Positions 16,866-26,082 are shown, counted from the first letter of the stretch. The stretch is 64,000 bases of DNA from Erythrobacter longus (GCF_000715015.1 NZ_JMIW01000002.1:186001-250000), one strand, 5' to 3'. Made by a program: numbers and translations. The notes: generated by a model not told the origin, from the sequence alone.

Positions 16866-18049
16866 CAGATGCGCGCATCCAGTTCAGCCGGGGCACCGAT
16901 TTCCGAACGGTCAAACTCGGCCTCTGGCGCTGGTGCATTAAGCGGTGATGGATTCGCCCCGCTCAAACCCTTCCCCTGTTCGGTCAGATTAAGCGACCAA
17001 CCTGCGGTGTCGGGCGTTGTATAAAGGCTGCCCAATCCATCCCACATGACAGGAGGCAACGCCCCGCCAAAGGCAGCGAGCAGCATCTCTGCCCCGTCAA
17101 GCTGTGGGTCGTCACCGCCGATACCGTAATTGTTCGCGCCAACCACAACTCCGCGCGGCAGCGGGTTGTAGCGTTCATCATCATATTGCAGCGTATAGGC
17201 AATCACCATGATCGGCGCGGTCGGATTGTTATGAAGGATGTTGTCTTCGATCAGCACGCTATCATTGGCCATCACCATGATCCCGGTACCGCGCCGCACG
17301 CCTGCGACGATATTTCCAGGAGGCGCAAAATTCGGCGTGTCGTTCGACACCACCAGATTGTTGGCAATAATCACATTACCGCCGCCCATCACCGGAAGAC
17401 CGGGCAGGTCAAACACCAGAATTCCGCCCGTGTTGCGCGTGGCGACATTGTGTTCGACCAGCGCGTTGCGGCTGTTCTCGATCTCGATGCCCGCAACGTT
17501 CGCCTCTGCAATCGAATTGCGCACCGTGATCCGATTGGATTGACCGACATAAATGCCAGCATCAGAAGCTCCGGTAACCTTCACACCGTCGATCAGCACG
17601 CCCGTGCTTTCGACCGGATAGATCGCATAGGCTCCGTTGCCCGCATCGGGTCCGTTGGTCCATGTCACCCGAACGCGATAATAGACGATGTTGTCGGCGC
17701 CCTTGGACTTGATGCCATCCCCCTTGGGGTTCTCAAGCGCGAAATCGCGCAAGGTGACGTTGTCCGAGGTAACCAGCAGCCCTTCGCCGGATCCTGCCTG
17801 CGTGGTGAAATCCAGCACGGTCCCGTCCATTCCAGCGCCGCGCACTGTCACGCCATCAATATCAAGCGAAAGACCGTCAGTGAGCGTGTAGCGTCCTGCT
17901 TTAAGTACGATCTCATCGCCGGGCTCAGCCAGAATGAGTGCCTCTTGCAGGCGTTCCTGCGCGCCTTCGCCGGGGCTTATCGTGTGGGTTTCCGCCAAAG
18001 CCGGGGCCGCACTCGCTAATAGGGCGGTGGCGAATGAAATCCTGATCAT
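16865..18049 (-). CDS. Secreted parallel beta-helix repeat protein (TIGR03805-like)
   Basis: 394 residues with a signal peptide (ALLASAAPALAE). Many short repeats of right-handed beta-helix type follow, for example NVTLRDFALENPKGDGIKSK, RITVRNSIAEANVAGIEIEN and NALVEHNVATRNTGG, as in pectate-lyase-like proteins; the opening SPGEGAQERLQEALILAEPG is the usual cap. The protein is periplasmic or secreted and probably binds or cleaves a polymer. The start is the ATG at 18049, with GGGAG upstream (a TTG sits one codon earlier). First gene of the operon with the diheme cytochrome and hydrolase. Confidence 0.85.
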   Translation of the reverse strand: MIRISFATALLASAAPALAETHTISPGEGAQERLQEALILAEPGDEIVLKAGRYTLTDGLSLDIDGVTVRGAGMDGTVLDFTTQAGSGEGLLVTSDNVTLRDFALENPKGDGIKSKGADNIVYYRVRVTWTNGPDAGNGAYAIYPVESTGVLIDGVKVTGASDAGIYVGQSNRITVRNSIAEANVAGIEIENSRNALVEHNVATRNTGGILVFDLPGLPVMGGGNVIIANNLVVSNDTPNFAPPGNIVAGVRRGTGIMVMANDSVLIEDNILHNNPTAPIMVIAYTLQYDDERYNPLPRGVVVGANNYGIGGDDPQLDGAEMLLAAFGGALPPVMWDGLGSLYTTPDTAGWSLNLTEQGKGLSGANPSPLNAPAPEAEFDRSEIGAPAELDARI

Positions 18050-18114
18050 CAAATGTGTCTCCCTCTTCGCCAGACACTGTGCCTAGCATAAGGAAGAATG
18101 CAAGCGTTTGATCG

Positions 18115-18456
18115 TTAGCCTATACCAACCGCACAAAGACCTGCGCTTGTGGTCACAACCGCGACCGCCTCGCCGTCTCCTACACGCCTCAGACGCTTCA
18201 CCAGTTCACCAAACCCATAGTCTGCCTCAGGCTCGCCTTCACGCGCTGCCATGCCTTGCCGAAGCTTGTAGAGCTGCCATACCGTAAGTCTGTCCACCAT
18301 ACGGTCCGCCATACAATCGGCGCGCTTATCAGACATACCAGCCTCCACTAAAGCTGTTTCAACCCGCCATTTGACGATGGGATCGGCCACACCTGTCTGC
18401 AACGCGACCGCGCAAAGCAGCAGCAAAACAAGCATAGAAAACAGAAATTTACGCAT
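18115..18456 (-). CDS. Small exported protein, unknown function
   Basis: 113 residues; an N-terminal hydrophobic segment (LFSMLVLLLLCAVALQTGVA) looks like a signal peptide or anchor. The rest is mixed helical with three cysteines (about residues 15, 48 and 107). It begins 7 bp after the pntB stop on the same strand, so it is probably the last gene of the pnt operon. No family recognised. Confidence 0.6.
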   Translation of the reverse strand: MRKFLFSMLVLLLLCAVALQTGVADPIVKWRVETALVEAGMSDKRADCMADRMVDRLTVWQLYKLRQGMAAREGEPEADYGFGELVKRLRRVGDGEAVAVVTTSAGLCAVGIG

Positions 18457-18463
18457 CTGTAGC

Positions 18464-19924
18464 CTAGTCTAGCGCCTTCACAATGCCTTCGACCATCTTC
18501 TTGGCATCAGACAAGAGCATGACGGTTTGCGGCATGTAAAAGACATCATTGTCGACGCCTGCATAGCCAACGCCGCCCATCGAACGCTTGATGAAGAAGA
18601 CCTGCTTGGCCTTGTCCACGTCGAACACGGGCATACCGTAAATGGGCGATGATTTGTCGGTCTTGGCCGCTGGGTTCACGACATCGTTTGCACCGATGAT
18701 GAAGGCAACGTCAGCTTGCGCAAACTCGCTATTGATGTCTTCAAGCTCGAAGACCTTGTCATAATCAACAGCAGCCTCGGCAAGAAGGACGTTCATATGG
18801 CCCGGCATCCGCCCAGCCACAGGGTGGATAGCGAATTTGACCTTGACGCCCTTCTCTTCGAGCAAGTCACACATTTCGCGAAGTGCGTGCTGTGCCTGTG
18901 CCACTGCCATGCCGTAGCCGGGGATAATGATAACGCTTTCAGCCTGTTCCAGCATGAACGCTGCATCATCCGCGCTGCCCTGTTTGTAAGGACGTTGTTC
19001 GCGCGGTTCCCCGCTGCCACTGCCAGCGCCGTCTTCAGCGCCAAAGCCGCCTGCGATCACACTGATGAAGCTGCGGTTCATCGCGCGGCACATGATGTAG
19101 CTGAGGATCGCGCCGGAAGAGCCCACAAGCGCACCTGTGATGATCATCGCGGTATTGCCAAGGGTGAAGCCCATCGCCGCTGCGGCCCAGCCGGAATAGC
19201 TGTTCAACATCGAGACCACGACCGGCATATCCGCTCCGCCAATCGGGATGATCAGAAGAAAGCCGATCGCAAATGCAAGCGCGGTGATCGCAATGATTTC
19301 CCATCCGATGCCGGGTCCGCCATTGGGCGAGACTGTATAATACCCGATGATCCCTAGGATACCTGCGAGCGTGCCAAGGTTGATGATGTGGCGTCCGGGC
19401 AGCAGGATCGGAGACCCGCCCATCCGACCAGAAAGCTTCAAGAAGGCTATAACTGAGCCGGAAAATGTGATCGCACCAATTGCGATACCAAGGCCCAGTT
19501 CAACCCGGCTAACCGCAAGAATCTGACCAGCAGCATCGAGAATGCCGAATGCGCCGGGGTTAAGCCACGCAGCAAGACCCACCACCACAGCGGCAAGTCC
19601 GACAAGGCTGTGAAATCCCGCAACAAGTTCTGGCATCGCTGTCATGGCAATTTTGCGAGCAATCGTGACGCCGATGATTGCGCCTAGGAAGATCGCAATC
19701 CCGATCTCGACGATATTGGCGATGTCATGGGTGACAAGCGTCGTCACCAAGGCAATCGCCATCCCGATCATGCCATTGCGATTACCCGCACGTGATGTGG
19801 CTGGGCTAGACAGTCCGCGAAGTGCGAGAATGAAGAACACGCCCGCGGCAAGATAGGCGAGCATGGCCCAAGCGGGGGTGCCGCCCACACCATCGGCGGC
19901 GGCGGCGAGAAGCGAGAAGCTCAT
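18464..19924 (-). CDS. pntB: NAD(P) transhydrogenase subunit beta
   Basis: 486 residues: about eight membrane helices (domain II), then the NADP-binding domain III with VIIIPGYGMAVAQAQHALRE and FIIGANDVVNPAAKTDKSSP. Together with PntAA and PntAB it couples hydride transfer between NADH and NADP+ to proton translocation across the inner membrane, supplying NADPH. The ATG shares one base with the pntAB stop. Full-length, no anomalies. Confidence 0.96.
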   Translation of the reverse strand: MSFSLLAAAADGVGGTPAWAMLAYLAAGVFFILALRGLSSPATSRAGNRNGMIGMAIALVTTLVTHDIANIVEIGIAIFLGAIIGVTIARKIAMTAMPELVAGFHSLVGLAAVVVGLAAWLNPGAFGILDAAGQILAVSRVELGLGIAIGAITFSGSVIAFLKLSGRMGGSPILLPGRHIINLGTLAGILGIIGYYTVSPNGGPGIGWEIIAITALAFAIGFLLIIPIGGADMPVVVSMLNSYSGWAAAAMGFTLGNTAMIITGALVGSSGAILSYIMCRAMNRSFISVIAGGFGAEDGAGSGSGEPREQRPYKQGSADDAAFMLEQAESVIIIPGYGMAVAQAQHALREMCDLLEEKGVKVKFAIHPVAGRMPGHMNVLLAEAAVDYDKVFELEDINSEFAQADVAFIIGANDVVNPAAKTDKSSPIYGMPVFDVDKAKQVFFIKRSMGGVGYAGVDNDVFYMPQTVMLLSDAKKMVEGIVKALD

Positions 19925-20208
19925 CAGTTCTTCTCCTTCTTCTTATACATTGCGAGCATACGCTCGGTCACGGCAAAGCCGCCAAAGATGTTGATCGAGG
20001 CCATCACAACGCCTGCAAGGCCAAGCCATTTGGCAAGCGGGCTCGTCGCCTCAGCCGCTGCGATCAAAGCGCCCACAATGATGACGCTGGAAATCGCATT
20101 GGTCACAGCCATCAAAGGCGTGTGCAGCGCAGGCGTCACCGACCAGACCACATAATAGCCGACGAAGCACGCCAGCACGAAGATCGATAGGATTGAAATA
20201 AAGTCCAT
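19924..20208 (-). CDS. pntAB: NAD(P) transhydrogenase subunit alpha, membrane part
   Basis: 94 residues with three membrane helices, starting MDFISILSIFVLACFVGYYV and containing VTPALHTPLMAVTNAISSVI, the signature of the separate membrane subunit found in alphaproteobacteria, where the alpha subunit is split. It is followed without a gap by pntB. In this operon it is separated from pntAA by an inserted gene. Confidence 0.95.
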   Translation of the reverse strand: MDFISILSIFVLACFVGYYVVWSVTPALHTPLMAVTNAISSVIIVGALIAAAEATSPLAKWLGLAGVVMASINIFGGFAVTERMLAMYKKKEKN

Positions 20209-20239
20209 GAACGCTGATCACTTTCTTACGGAAACGCCG

Positions 20240-21067
20240 TTATCTTATGGTCACCCTAGTGGAGACGGCGAAAGGCTGCTCATCAAATGGATCGTCGATC
20301 CGCACTCGGATCGCGTCGTCCTCAAAGCCTAAAACGGTAAACGAGGCACCTAAGCCCGATATTTCCACGGTGCTGGGCAGGTCATCGCCTTTCGTCGAGT
20401 ATTGTCGTGTAAGTTCGCTTGATGCGTCATCACCACCGAATTCGACGCTAAAGAAACGAGAAGACGCAAGACCAAGGAAACCGCGGCCCTCGAACTTGAC
20501 CGCGACGTAGTAGGCGCGCTTCAAGTCTCTCGGATCAATCGTCTCAAAGGAACCTCCGCTGATTTGACGAAGCTTTTTGCGGTGCTTGCCCGACAATTGA
20601 GGGAAAAAGCCGTTGCCCAACTTCTTTTTAAAGGATCCGTCGAACACTCCATCGCCATCGACGTCTTTGAAACACTTCGCCTGCAATACAGCGCCAACAA
20701 ACAGTGCTCCAACGGGATTGATTTCGGGCTTTTCATTGAGGCAATACACTCTCCCTGACCCTGCCAGAACACCGTAAAGCTCGTCACCGGCTTGGGCGAC
20801 AGTGTCCCCGTCATCATCGGTAATCGCTTCGGTCAACTTTGCAGCGGAAGGCGGAAGCAACCTCTGCTGCATCACGAGGCCATCCGATTTGATGGTCCTC
20901 TCGGTTCCGTCAACGCTTGGATTATTCTGCTCTTCAAGAAGATCGATTTCGGAGACAACCCACTCCGTCCGTATGCCGCGCTCATGCAGATCCTGAGCGA
21001 CGGCGATTGCAGGGGATATAACCCCCGAGAAAAACACCAGAATAAGGAGTACCCACTTGAAGCTCAC
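20240..21067 (-). CDS. Secreted protein of unknown function inside the pnt operon
   Basis: 275 residues from a GTG that overlaps the pntAA stop (GTGA). The N-terminus WVLLILVFFSGVISPAIAVA is a signal peptide. The mature part contains DDDGDTVAQAGDELYG and KDVDGDGVFDGSFKK; the latter resembles a calcium-binding DxDxDG loop. The rest is beta-rich and charged; no domain is recognised. Its 4-bp overlap with pntAA and 31-bp gap to pntAB indicate cotranscription with the transhydrogenase, although a periplasmic protein has no known role in that enzyme. Confidence 0.75.
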   Translation of the reverse strand: MSFKWVLLILVFFSGVISPAIAVAQDLHERGIRTEWVVSEIDLLEEQNNPSVDGTERTIKSDGLVMQQRLLPPSAAKLTEAITDDDGDTVAQAGDELYGVLAGSGRVYCLNEKPEINPVGALFVGAVLQAKCFKDVDGDGVFDGSFKKKLGNGFFPQLSGKHRKKLRQISGGSFETIDPRDLKRAYYVAVKFEGRGFLGLASSRFFSVEFGGDDASSELTRQYSTKGDDLPSTVEISGLGASFTVLGFEDDAIRVRIDDPFDEQPFAVSTRVTIR

Positions 21068-22185
21068 CCCTTGAGCCTCTCGTTCACGACTTCCCCGCCC
21101 TTGGTAAGACGAATGGCATCGCCGATCTCTTCGTCGAGTTCGGGCTTGCCCGCTTCGGCATCCCAAAATGCGGAGAGGAAGTTGTAGTGGTTGCGCGCGA
21201 ACAAGGCTGAGGCATCTGCCGCGAGGTGTGCAGGCGTGTTGGCATAGCCGATGATTTTAACACCGTGCTTTTCAACGATTTCGTCAGGCTTGGAGCCTTC
21301 GACATTACCGCCTTGTGCAACTGCCAGGTCATAGATCACACTGCCGGGCTTCATCGAAGCAATCTGTTCGTCAGTGATGAGCACAGGCGCAGCGCGGCCG
21401 GGGATGAGCGCGGTGGTGATGACGATGTCCTGTTTCGCGATGTGCTCGGACACAAGCTTGGCCTGCGCTGCCTTATACTCATCGCTCATCTCTGTCGCAT
21501 AACCGCCAGAGCCTTCGCCCTCAATGCCTTCGACCTCGGTCACGAAAATGGCTTTTGCACCAAGGCTTTCGATCTGCTCTTTGGTCGCTGAACGCACATC
21601 GGTTGCCGAAACCTGAGCGCCCAAACGCCGCGCGGTCGCAATCGCCTGAAGCCCTGCAACGCCCACGCCCATGATAAAACAGCGCGCGGCCTGAACCGTG
21701 CCAGCCGCCGTCATCATCATCGGAAATGCGCGGCCATAGGTATCGGCAGCCGCCAGAACCGCTTTATATCCGGCAAGGTTCGATTGCGACGAGAGAACGT
21801 CCATCGACTGCGCGCGGGTGATACGCGGCATAAATTCCATCGAAAGCGCTTCGAAGCCCGCTTTTGCATAAGCCTCAATTACATCGCCGTTCTGAAACGG
21901 ATCAAATAATGCGGCGACCCATGCCCCCGCATTGGCGCCTTTAAGCTTCGCAACCTCGGGCGCCTGCACACCCAGCACGATATCTGCGCCTTTGATGGTG
22001 GCAGCAGCGGTGCCAACGCTCGCCCCTGCCTCCTCGTAGGCTTCATCAGGGATTGAGGCGGCAAGGCCTGCACCTTTCTCCACCGAAAATTCGTTACCTA
22101 AAGCAATGAATTTCTTCACCGTCTCAGGCGTTGCAGCCACCCGCATTTCGCCAGCAGCGCGCTCTTTCAGAACAGCAATTTTCAT
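21064..22185 (-). CDS. pntAA: NAD(P) transhydrogenase subunit alpha, NAD-binding part
   Basis: 373 residues forming the soluble domain I: MKIAVLKERAAGEMRVAATP at the N-terminus, a Rossmann motif GVGVAGLQAIATARRLGAQV, then the mobile loop region GYATEMSDEYK near residue 230, which is diagnostic of the transhydrogenase as opposed to alanine dehydrogenase. It binds NAD(H) on the cytoplasmic side and pairs with PntAB and PntB. First transhydrogenase gene of the operon, 12 bp behind the small subunit-IV-like gene. Confidence 0.95.
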   Translation of the reverse strand: MKIAVLKERAAGEMRVAATPETVKKFIALGNEFSVEKGAGLAASIPDEAYEEAGASVGTAAATIKGADIVLGVQAPEVAKLKGANAGAWVAALFDPFQNGDVIEAYAKAGFEALSMEFMPRITRAQSMDVLSSQSNLAGYKAVLAAADTYGRAFPMMMTAAGTVQAARCFIMGVGVAGLQAIATARRLGAQVSATDVRSATKEQIESLGAKAIFVTEVEGIEGEGSGGYATEMSDEYKAAQAKLVSEHIAKQDIVITTALIPGRAAPVLITDEQIASMKPGSVIYDLAVAQGGNVEGSKPDEIVEKHGVKIIGYANTPAHLAADASALFARNHYNFLSAFWDAEAGKPELDEEIGDAIRLTKGGEVVNERLKG

Positions 22186-22197
22186 GCAAGCAGCGCC

Positions 22198-22320
22198 TTA
22201 CGGCGCGATGAGTGCGATGACGATGAAAGCGATGATCGCGATAAGCGGCACAGTCCATTTAAGGGTGCCCATAAAGCTATCATAAGTGGAGCGTGCATTG
22301 TCCATATCATTGGCTGACAT
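22198..22320 (-). CDS. aa3-type cytochrome c oxidase subunit IV-like peptide
   Basis: 40 residues: a short polar N-terminus (MSANDMDNARSTYDSFMGTL) and a single membrane helix. This matches the bacterial aa3-oxidase subunit IV family (single-helix accessory subunit). AAGGGA precedes the ATG at 22320 by nine bases. It sits just ahead of pntAA on the same strand, far from oxidase genes, so it may have a different partner here. Confidence 0.8.
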   Translation of the reverse strand: MSANDMDNARSTYDSFMGTLKWTVPLIAIIAFIVIALIAP

Positions 22321-22604
22321 TGTCGTTAGTCCCTTCAGCTTTCTTTCTCTCAGGTCGGCTCCGGCGCTCCCTTTATTGCGAACCACCGGCACCTGTAATT
22401 TGTTTCTTCCCTGAACCCCGTATCGAAGGGATCGCAGATGCTCAACCCATCAACGACGATTGCGGTTCCAAGAAGCGTGCAGATTGCAGGACGTGGGTAA
22501 CATCGCAACAGCCTTAATTCTGTCTTTACCCCGCTCCGTTATGGCCTTGGCTACGCCTAACCCCGGGGCGAGTGCTGGGGATTGAAGGAACTGGGGCCGA
22601 ATTT

Positions 22605-24110
22605 ATGGCGCAAAGCGACGAACACGCTGAGGTTTTGCCCGAATTCGCTGGCAGCGAAGGGCTCGAGATCGAGCCCTGTGCGAAAGACGAATCGGAAGCC
22701 GATACACGTATCGTCATGCTCATCGACGATGAGCCTGCGCAAGGCCGCCTGATTTCTGCGATTGCGGCGCGCGATGGATGGCGCACCGTGGTGGCAAGCG
22801 ACGCTGAAACCGCGATTGCCATGCTTGGCACGCGCGAGGGTATGCAATTGTCCGCGATTCTGCTCGACCAGTGGGTGCCTGGCGACGATACCTGTTCGCT
22901 GATCGCCGAGCTTAAAGAACGCCGTCCTGCCCTGCCGATCCTGATGCTCACCACCAGCGCGTCTCCGCTGCTTGCGGTAGAGGCCATGCGCGCAGGGGCC
23001 AGCGATTATCTTGTTAAACCCGTTTCGCCTGACCGGTTGATGGATGCCCTTCGTGCGGTCACCACCCGCGAAGCGCCGCGCGATGAGCTTGCGCCGCTAA
23101 CCGAGAAGATGTCGGCAACCCTCGATTTTGATGCCATGATCGGCACAGCGCCACCTTTTCGCACCGCTCTTGCCCAGGCAGCAAAGGCAGCGCGCGGGCA
23201 CAACCATTCGCTGATCGAAGGCGAAAGCGGGACCGGCAAAGAGATGCTGATGCGCGCCATGCACGCAGCTTCTCCGCGTTCGAAAGAGGCCTTACGCATC
23301 GTCAATATCGCCAGCGTTCCGCCAAACTCGGTCGAATCTGTCCTTTTTGGGCACGAACCCAACGCCTTCCCGGGAGCCTTTGACCGCCAGATCGGCGCGC
23401 TTCAGCATTGCGACGGGGGCACTCTTGTCCTCGACGAGGTCGACCGGCTCAGCGTGGCAGTCCAAGAACGCCTCAGCGATGCGCTTGAGACAGGCATTGT
23501 CAGGCCGATGGGCGCAACCCATGGTTTCCGTATCGACGTTCGCCTCCTTTCCGCCAGCAATATGAGCCTCGCGCGCCTTGTTGAAGGCGGCCTGTTTGAC
23601 GCGGGCCTTGCCCAAAAGCTTGGCGCAACCCGTGTCCAGCTTCCACCTTTGCGAGAGCGTACGGGCGATATATCCGCGCTCACCCGCCACTTCCTCACCC
23701 GTATTGGAGAGCAGCCGGGCCTCACCCACCTCTCCATCGCTGACAGCGCGCTAGCCCTTCTTGCCGCTTACGATTGGCCGGGCAATGTGCGCCAACTGCA
23801 ATCCGTGCTCTTCCGCGCTGCGGTGTATTGCGAAGGCGATACGCTGACCGCTGAAAGCTTCCCGCAACTCTCCGAGATGATCGGCGAACTCGACAGCACC
23901 ACGCGTTCTGCCCAGCACGAAGGCGTTGGCGTCATGCTCTACACCGAGGATGGCAATCTGCGTCCTCTCGAGGAGATCGAAGCCGATGTGATCCGCCTTG
24001 CAATCGGGCATTACCGTGGCCGGATGACAGAGGTTGCAAGACGCCTCGGCATTGGTCGATCAACGCTCTACCGCAAGCTTTCCGACCTCGGCATCGACAA
24101 CGCAGCGTAA
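22605..24110 (+). CDS. NtrC-family response regulator with degenerate GAFTGA loop
   Basis: About 501 residues: receiver domain (IVMLIDDEPAQGRL, AILLDQWVPGDD with the acceptor Asp, VKPVS), AAA+ domain with Walker A GESGTGKE near residue 206 and Walker B TLVLDEVDRLS near 275, and a C-terminal Fis-type helix-turn-helix (MTEVARRLGIGRSTLYRKLS). The GAFTGA loop that contacts sigma-54 reads NAFPGA, so direct sigma-54 remodelling is doubtful; some Rhodobacter-type NtrC proteins with altered loops act with sigma-70. The start is the ATG at 22605 by family length; a GTG at 22572 is possible. No cognate kinase is adjacent. Confidence 0.88.
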   Translation: MAQSDEHAEVLPEFAGSEGLEIEPCAKDESEADTRIVMLIDDEPAQGRLISAIAARDGWRTVVASDAETAIAMLGTREGMQLSAILLDQWVPGDDTCSLIAELKERRPALPILMLTTSASPLLAVEAMRAGASDYLVKPVSPDRLMDALRAVTTREAPRDELAPLTEKMSATLDFDAMIGTAPPFRTALAQAAKAARGHNHSLIEGESGTGKEMLMRAMHAASPRSKEALRIVNIASVPPNSVESVLFGHEPNAFPGAFDRQIGALQHCDGGTLVLDEVDRLSVAVQERLSDALETGIVRPMGATHGFRIDVRLLSASNMSLARLVEGGLFDAGLAQKLGATRVQLPPLRERTGDISALTRHFLTRIGEQPGLTHLSIADSALALLAAYDWPGNVRQLQSVLFRAAVYCEGDTLTAESFPQLSEMIGELDSTTRSAQHEGVGVMLYTEDGNLRPLEEIEADVIRLAIGHYRGRMTEVARRLGIGRSTLYRKLSDLGIDNAA

Positions 24111-24153
24111 CGGGCTGCTTGATCTGTCGGCTGCGCGCCCGTAGCGGTGGCAC

Positions 24154-24924
24154 ATGACAATTCTCAAAGACTTTAGCGGGCGCACTGCCCTCGTCACTGG
24201 CGCGGCTTCCGGCATTGGCGCTGCTTGTGCAAAGCTCCTTTCGGAGCGCGGCGCGGCCAAGCTCTTCCTTGTTGACGTTGACGCCGAGGGTCTCGCCGCT
24301 CTCGACCTTGAATGCGAGGTTGAAGCGGTCATTGGCAGCGTTGCCGATGAAGCCTTGTGGGAGGACCTTACCCCCAAGCTTTCGGGCCTTGACCATGCGG
24401 TTGTGAACGCTGGTGTTGGCGGGTTTGGTACTATTGATGAACTCTCCTTCGATGAATGGCGCCGCGTTATGGCGATCAACCTTGATGGCGCTTTCCTTAC
24501 TTTGCGAGCCGCTTTGCGAGGCATCAAAGCCAATGGCAAAGAAACAGGCGGCAGCGTTGTTATCACCGGCTCCTCCACCGGGGTGAAGCCTGTTCCCGGC
24601 ATCGGTCCTTATGGCCCAGCCAAAGCCGCCGTTGCCCATATGGCGCGCATTGCCGCGATGGAGAACGCACCCGCCAATATCCGCGTCAACGCGATTGCGC
24701 CGGGCGGCGTTGACACCGCCATTTGGGAGGGCGGCGAGGACTTCAAGCGATCCGTCGAAGCCATTGGCCGCGAGGAAACGCTCAAACGCATGTCCAAAAC
24801 GACACCCAATCGCCGCTTTGCCACGTCCGAGGAAATGGCCGGAACCATCCTCTACATGCTCAGCGATGCAGGCTCCAACATCACCGGGCACGTCCTGGTC
24901 AGCGATGGCGGGTTCACGCTGTAA
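24154..24924 (+). CDS. Short-chain dehydrogenase/reductase
   Basis: 256 residues of classical SDR type: NAD(P) motif TGAASGIGAACAKLL, the NAG motif VVNAGVGGFG, catalytic Ser in VVITGSSTG and YGPAKAA (YxxxK), and the C-terminal NITGHVLVSDGGFTL. It oxidises or reduces an alcohol/keto group; the substrate is unknown. The gene follows the response regulator by 43 bp and is convergent with folP. Confidence 0.92.
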   Translation: MTILKDFSGRTALVTGAASGIGAACAKLLSERGAAKLFLVDVDAEGLAALDLECEVEAVIGSVADEALWEDLTPKLSGLDHAVVNAGVGGFGTIDELSFDEWRRVMAINLDGAFLTLRAALRGIKANGKETGGSVVITGSSTGVKPVPGIGPYGPAKAAVAHMARIAAMENAPANIRVNAIAPGGVDTAIWEGGEDFKRSVEAIGREETLKRMSKTTPNRRFATSEEMAGTILYMLSDAGSNITGHVLVSDGGFTL

Positions 24925-24942
24925 GGGGCCAACAGGCCGCGT

Positions 24943-26082
24943 TTAAAGAGGCAGCCCGCTAAAGTCCGTCAGCGCCGCATCGCGAAGTCCGCGCCACACA
25001 TTGCGCGCCTGAACCGTCTCGGCCACATCGTGCACACGCAGCATATGCGCACCGGCATTCATCGCCGCCGTTGCCAAGGCAATCGAGCCACCAAGCCGTT
25101 CGTGCGCAGGCTCTTCATTGCTTAGCGCGCCAATCATCCGCTTGCGGCTTAGCCCGACCAGAAGCGGGCTTCCCAAAGCGTGGAACAGCGGCAGCGCATT
25201 GATAAGCGCCAGATTGTCGCTGAGCGATTTGCCAAATCCGATGCCCGGATCAATCATGATGCGATCCTCATCGATACCGTTTGCGATCGCCTTTGCCCGC
25301 TGGTGGTAAAGCGTGTCGAACACATCGCTCACCACATCACCGTATGCACCCCCGCGTAACGCTTCCATGGAGTGCAAATCCTCACCCGTACCGGGCGCAT
25401 GCATCAACACCACAGGGCACTTCGCGCTCGCCACAAGGTCGAGCATTCGCGGGTCATAACGCAGCGCGGAGACATCGTTTGCCATATGCGCGCCTTTGGC
25501 AAGAGCCGCCTCAAGCACCCCTGCTCGCCTTGTATCCACGCTGATCGCAGCGCCCATGCTCGCGCAATATTCGATGGCCGGGACAACCCGCTCAATCTCG
25601 TCGCCTTCAAAGGTGGGCGTGCTGCCGGGCCGTGTGCTTTCCCCGCCAATGTCGATGATCGCGGCCCCTGCCTCGACCATGGCAGCGGTATGCGCGCGCC
25701 CTGCGTCGGGTTTTTCAAGCCATTCGCCGCCATCGCTAAAGCTGTCTGGCGTGACATTCAGAACCCCCATCACCTGCGGCTGATCAAGGCGGATGGTGCG
25801 TTCGCCCAATGTCAGCGGCGCGTGGGTCTTTTGCAGATTTGCCCACTGCTGCTCCGCCTCGCGCGTCAAAGTGCCGCCGGGTTCTGCCAAAGCCTCTCCT
25901 GCATCGCTCACCCCAAAGATACGGCGGTGAATAACCTTTCCTTCGTCGCGCACGATCAGGGCAAAACGGCTCGCATAGACCATCGTGCCGCCAAGCCGGA
26001 TCGCGCCGGGGCCGTTGCCGGTGGATTCGGTTTGCGGACCAAGCGCAAGGCCGACCGGACGAAGATAGATGCTCGATGTCAT
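24943..26082 (-). CDS. folP: Dihydropteroate synthase with N-terminal extension
   Basis: 379 residues. The C-terminal ~280 are a standard DHPS TIM barrel: VMGVLNVTPDSFSDGG near residue 102, DIGGESTRPGST, DPGIGFGKS and GLSRKRMIG, which condenses pterin pyrophosphate with p-aminobenzoate in folate synthesis. About 100 residues precede this core (SIYLRPVGLALGPQTESTGN and following), much longer than in E. coli FolP. The start is the ATG at 26082; the ribosome-binding site is weak, and an ATG further upstream is less likely. It is convergent with the SDR gene. Confidence 0.93.
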   Translation of the reverse strand: MTSSIYLRPVGLALGPQTESTGNGPGAIRLGGTMVYASRFALIVRDEGKVIHRRIFGVSDAGEALAEPGGTLTREAEQQWANLQKTHAPLTLGERTIRLDQPQVMGVLNVTPDSFSDGGEWLEKPDAGRAHTAAMVEAGAAIIDIGGESTRPGSTPTFEGDEIERVVPAIEYCASMGAAISVDTRRAGVLEAALAKGAHMANDVSALRYDPRMLDLVASAKCPVVLMHAPGTGEDLHSMEALRGGAYGDVVSDVFDTLYHQRAKAIANGIDEDRIMIDPGIGFGKSLSDNLALINALPLFHALGSPLLVGLSRKRMIGALSNEEPAHERLGGSIALATAAMNAGAHMLRVHDVAETVQARNVWRGLRDAALTDFSGLPL

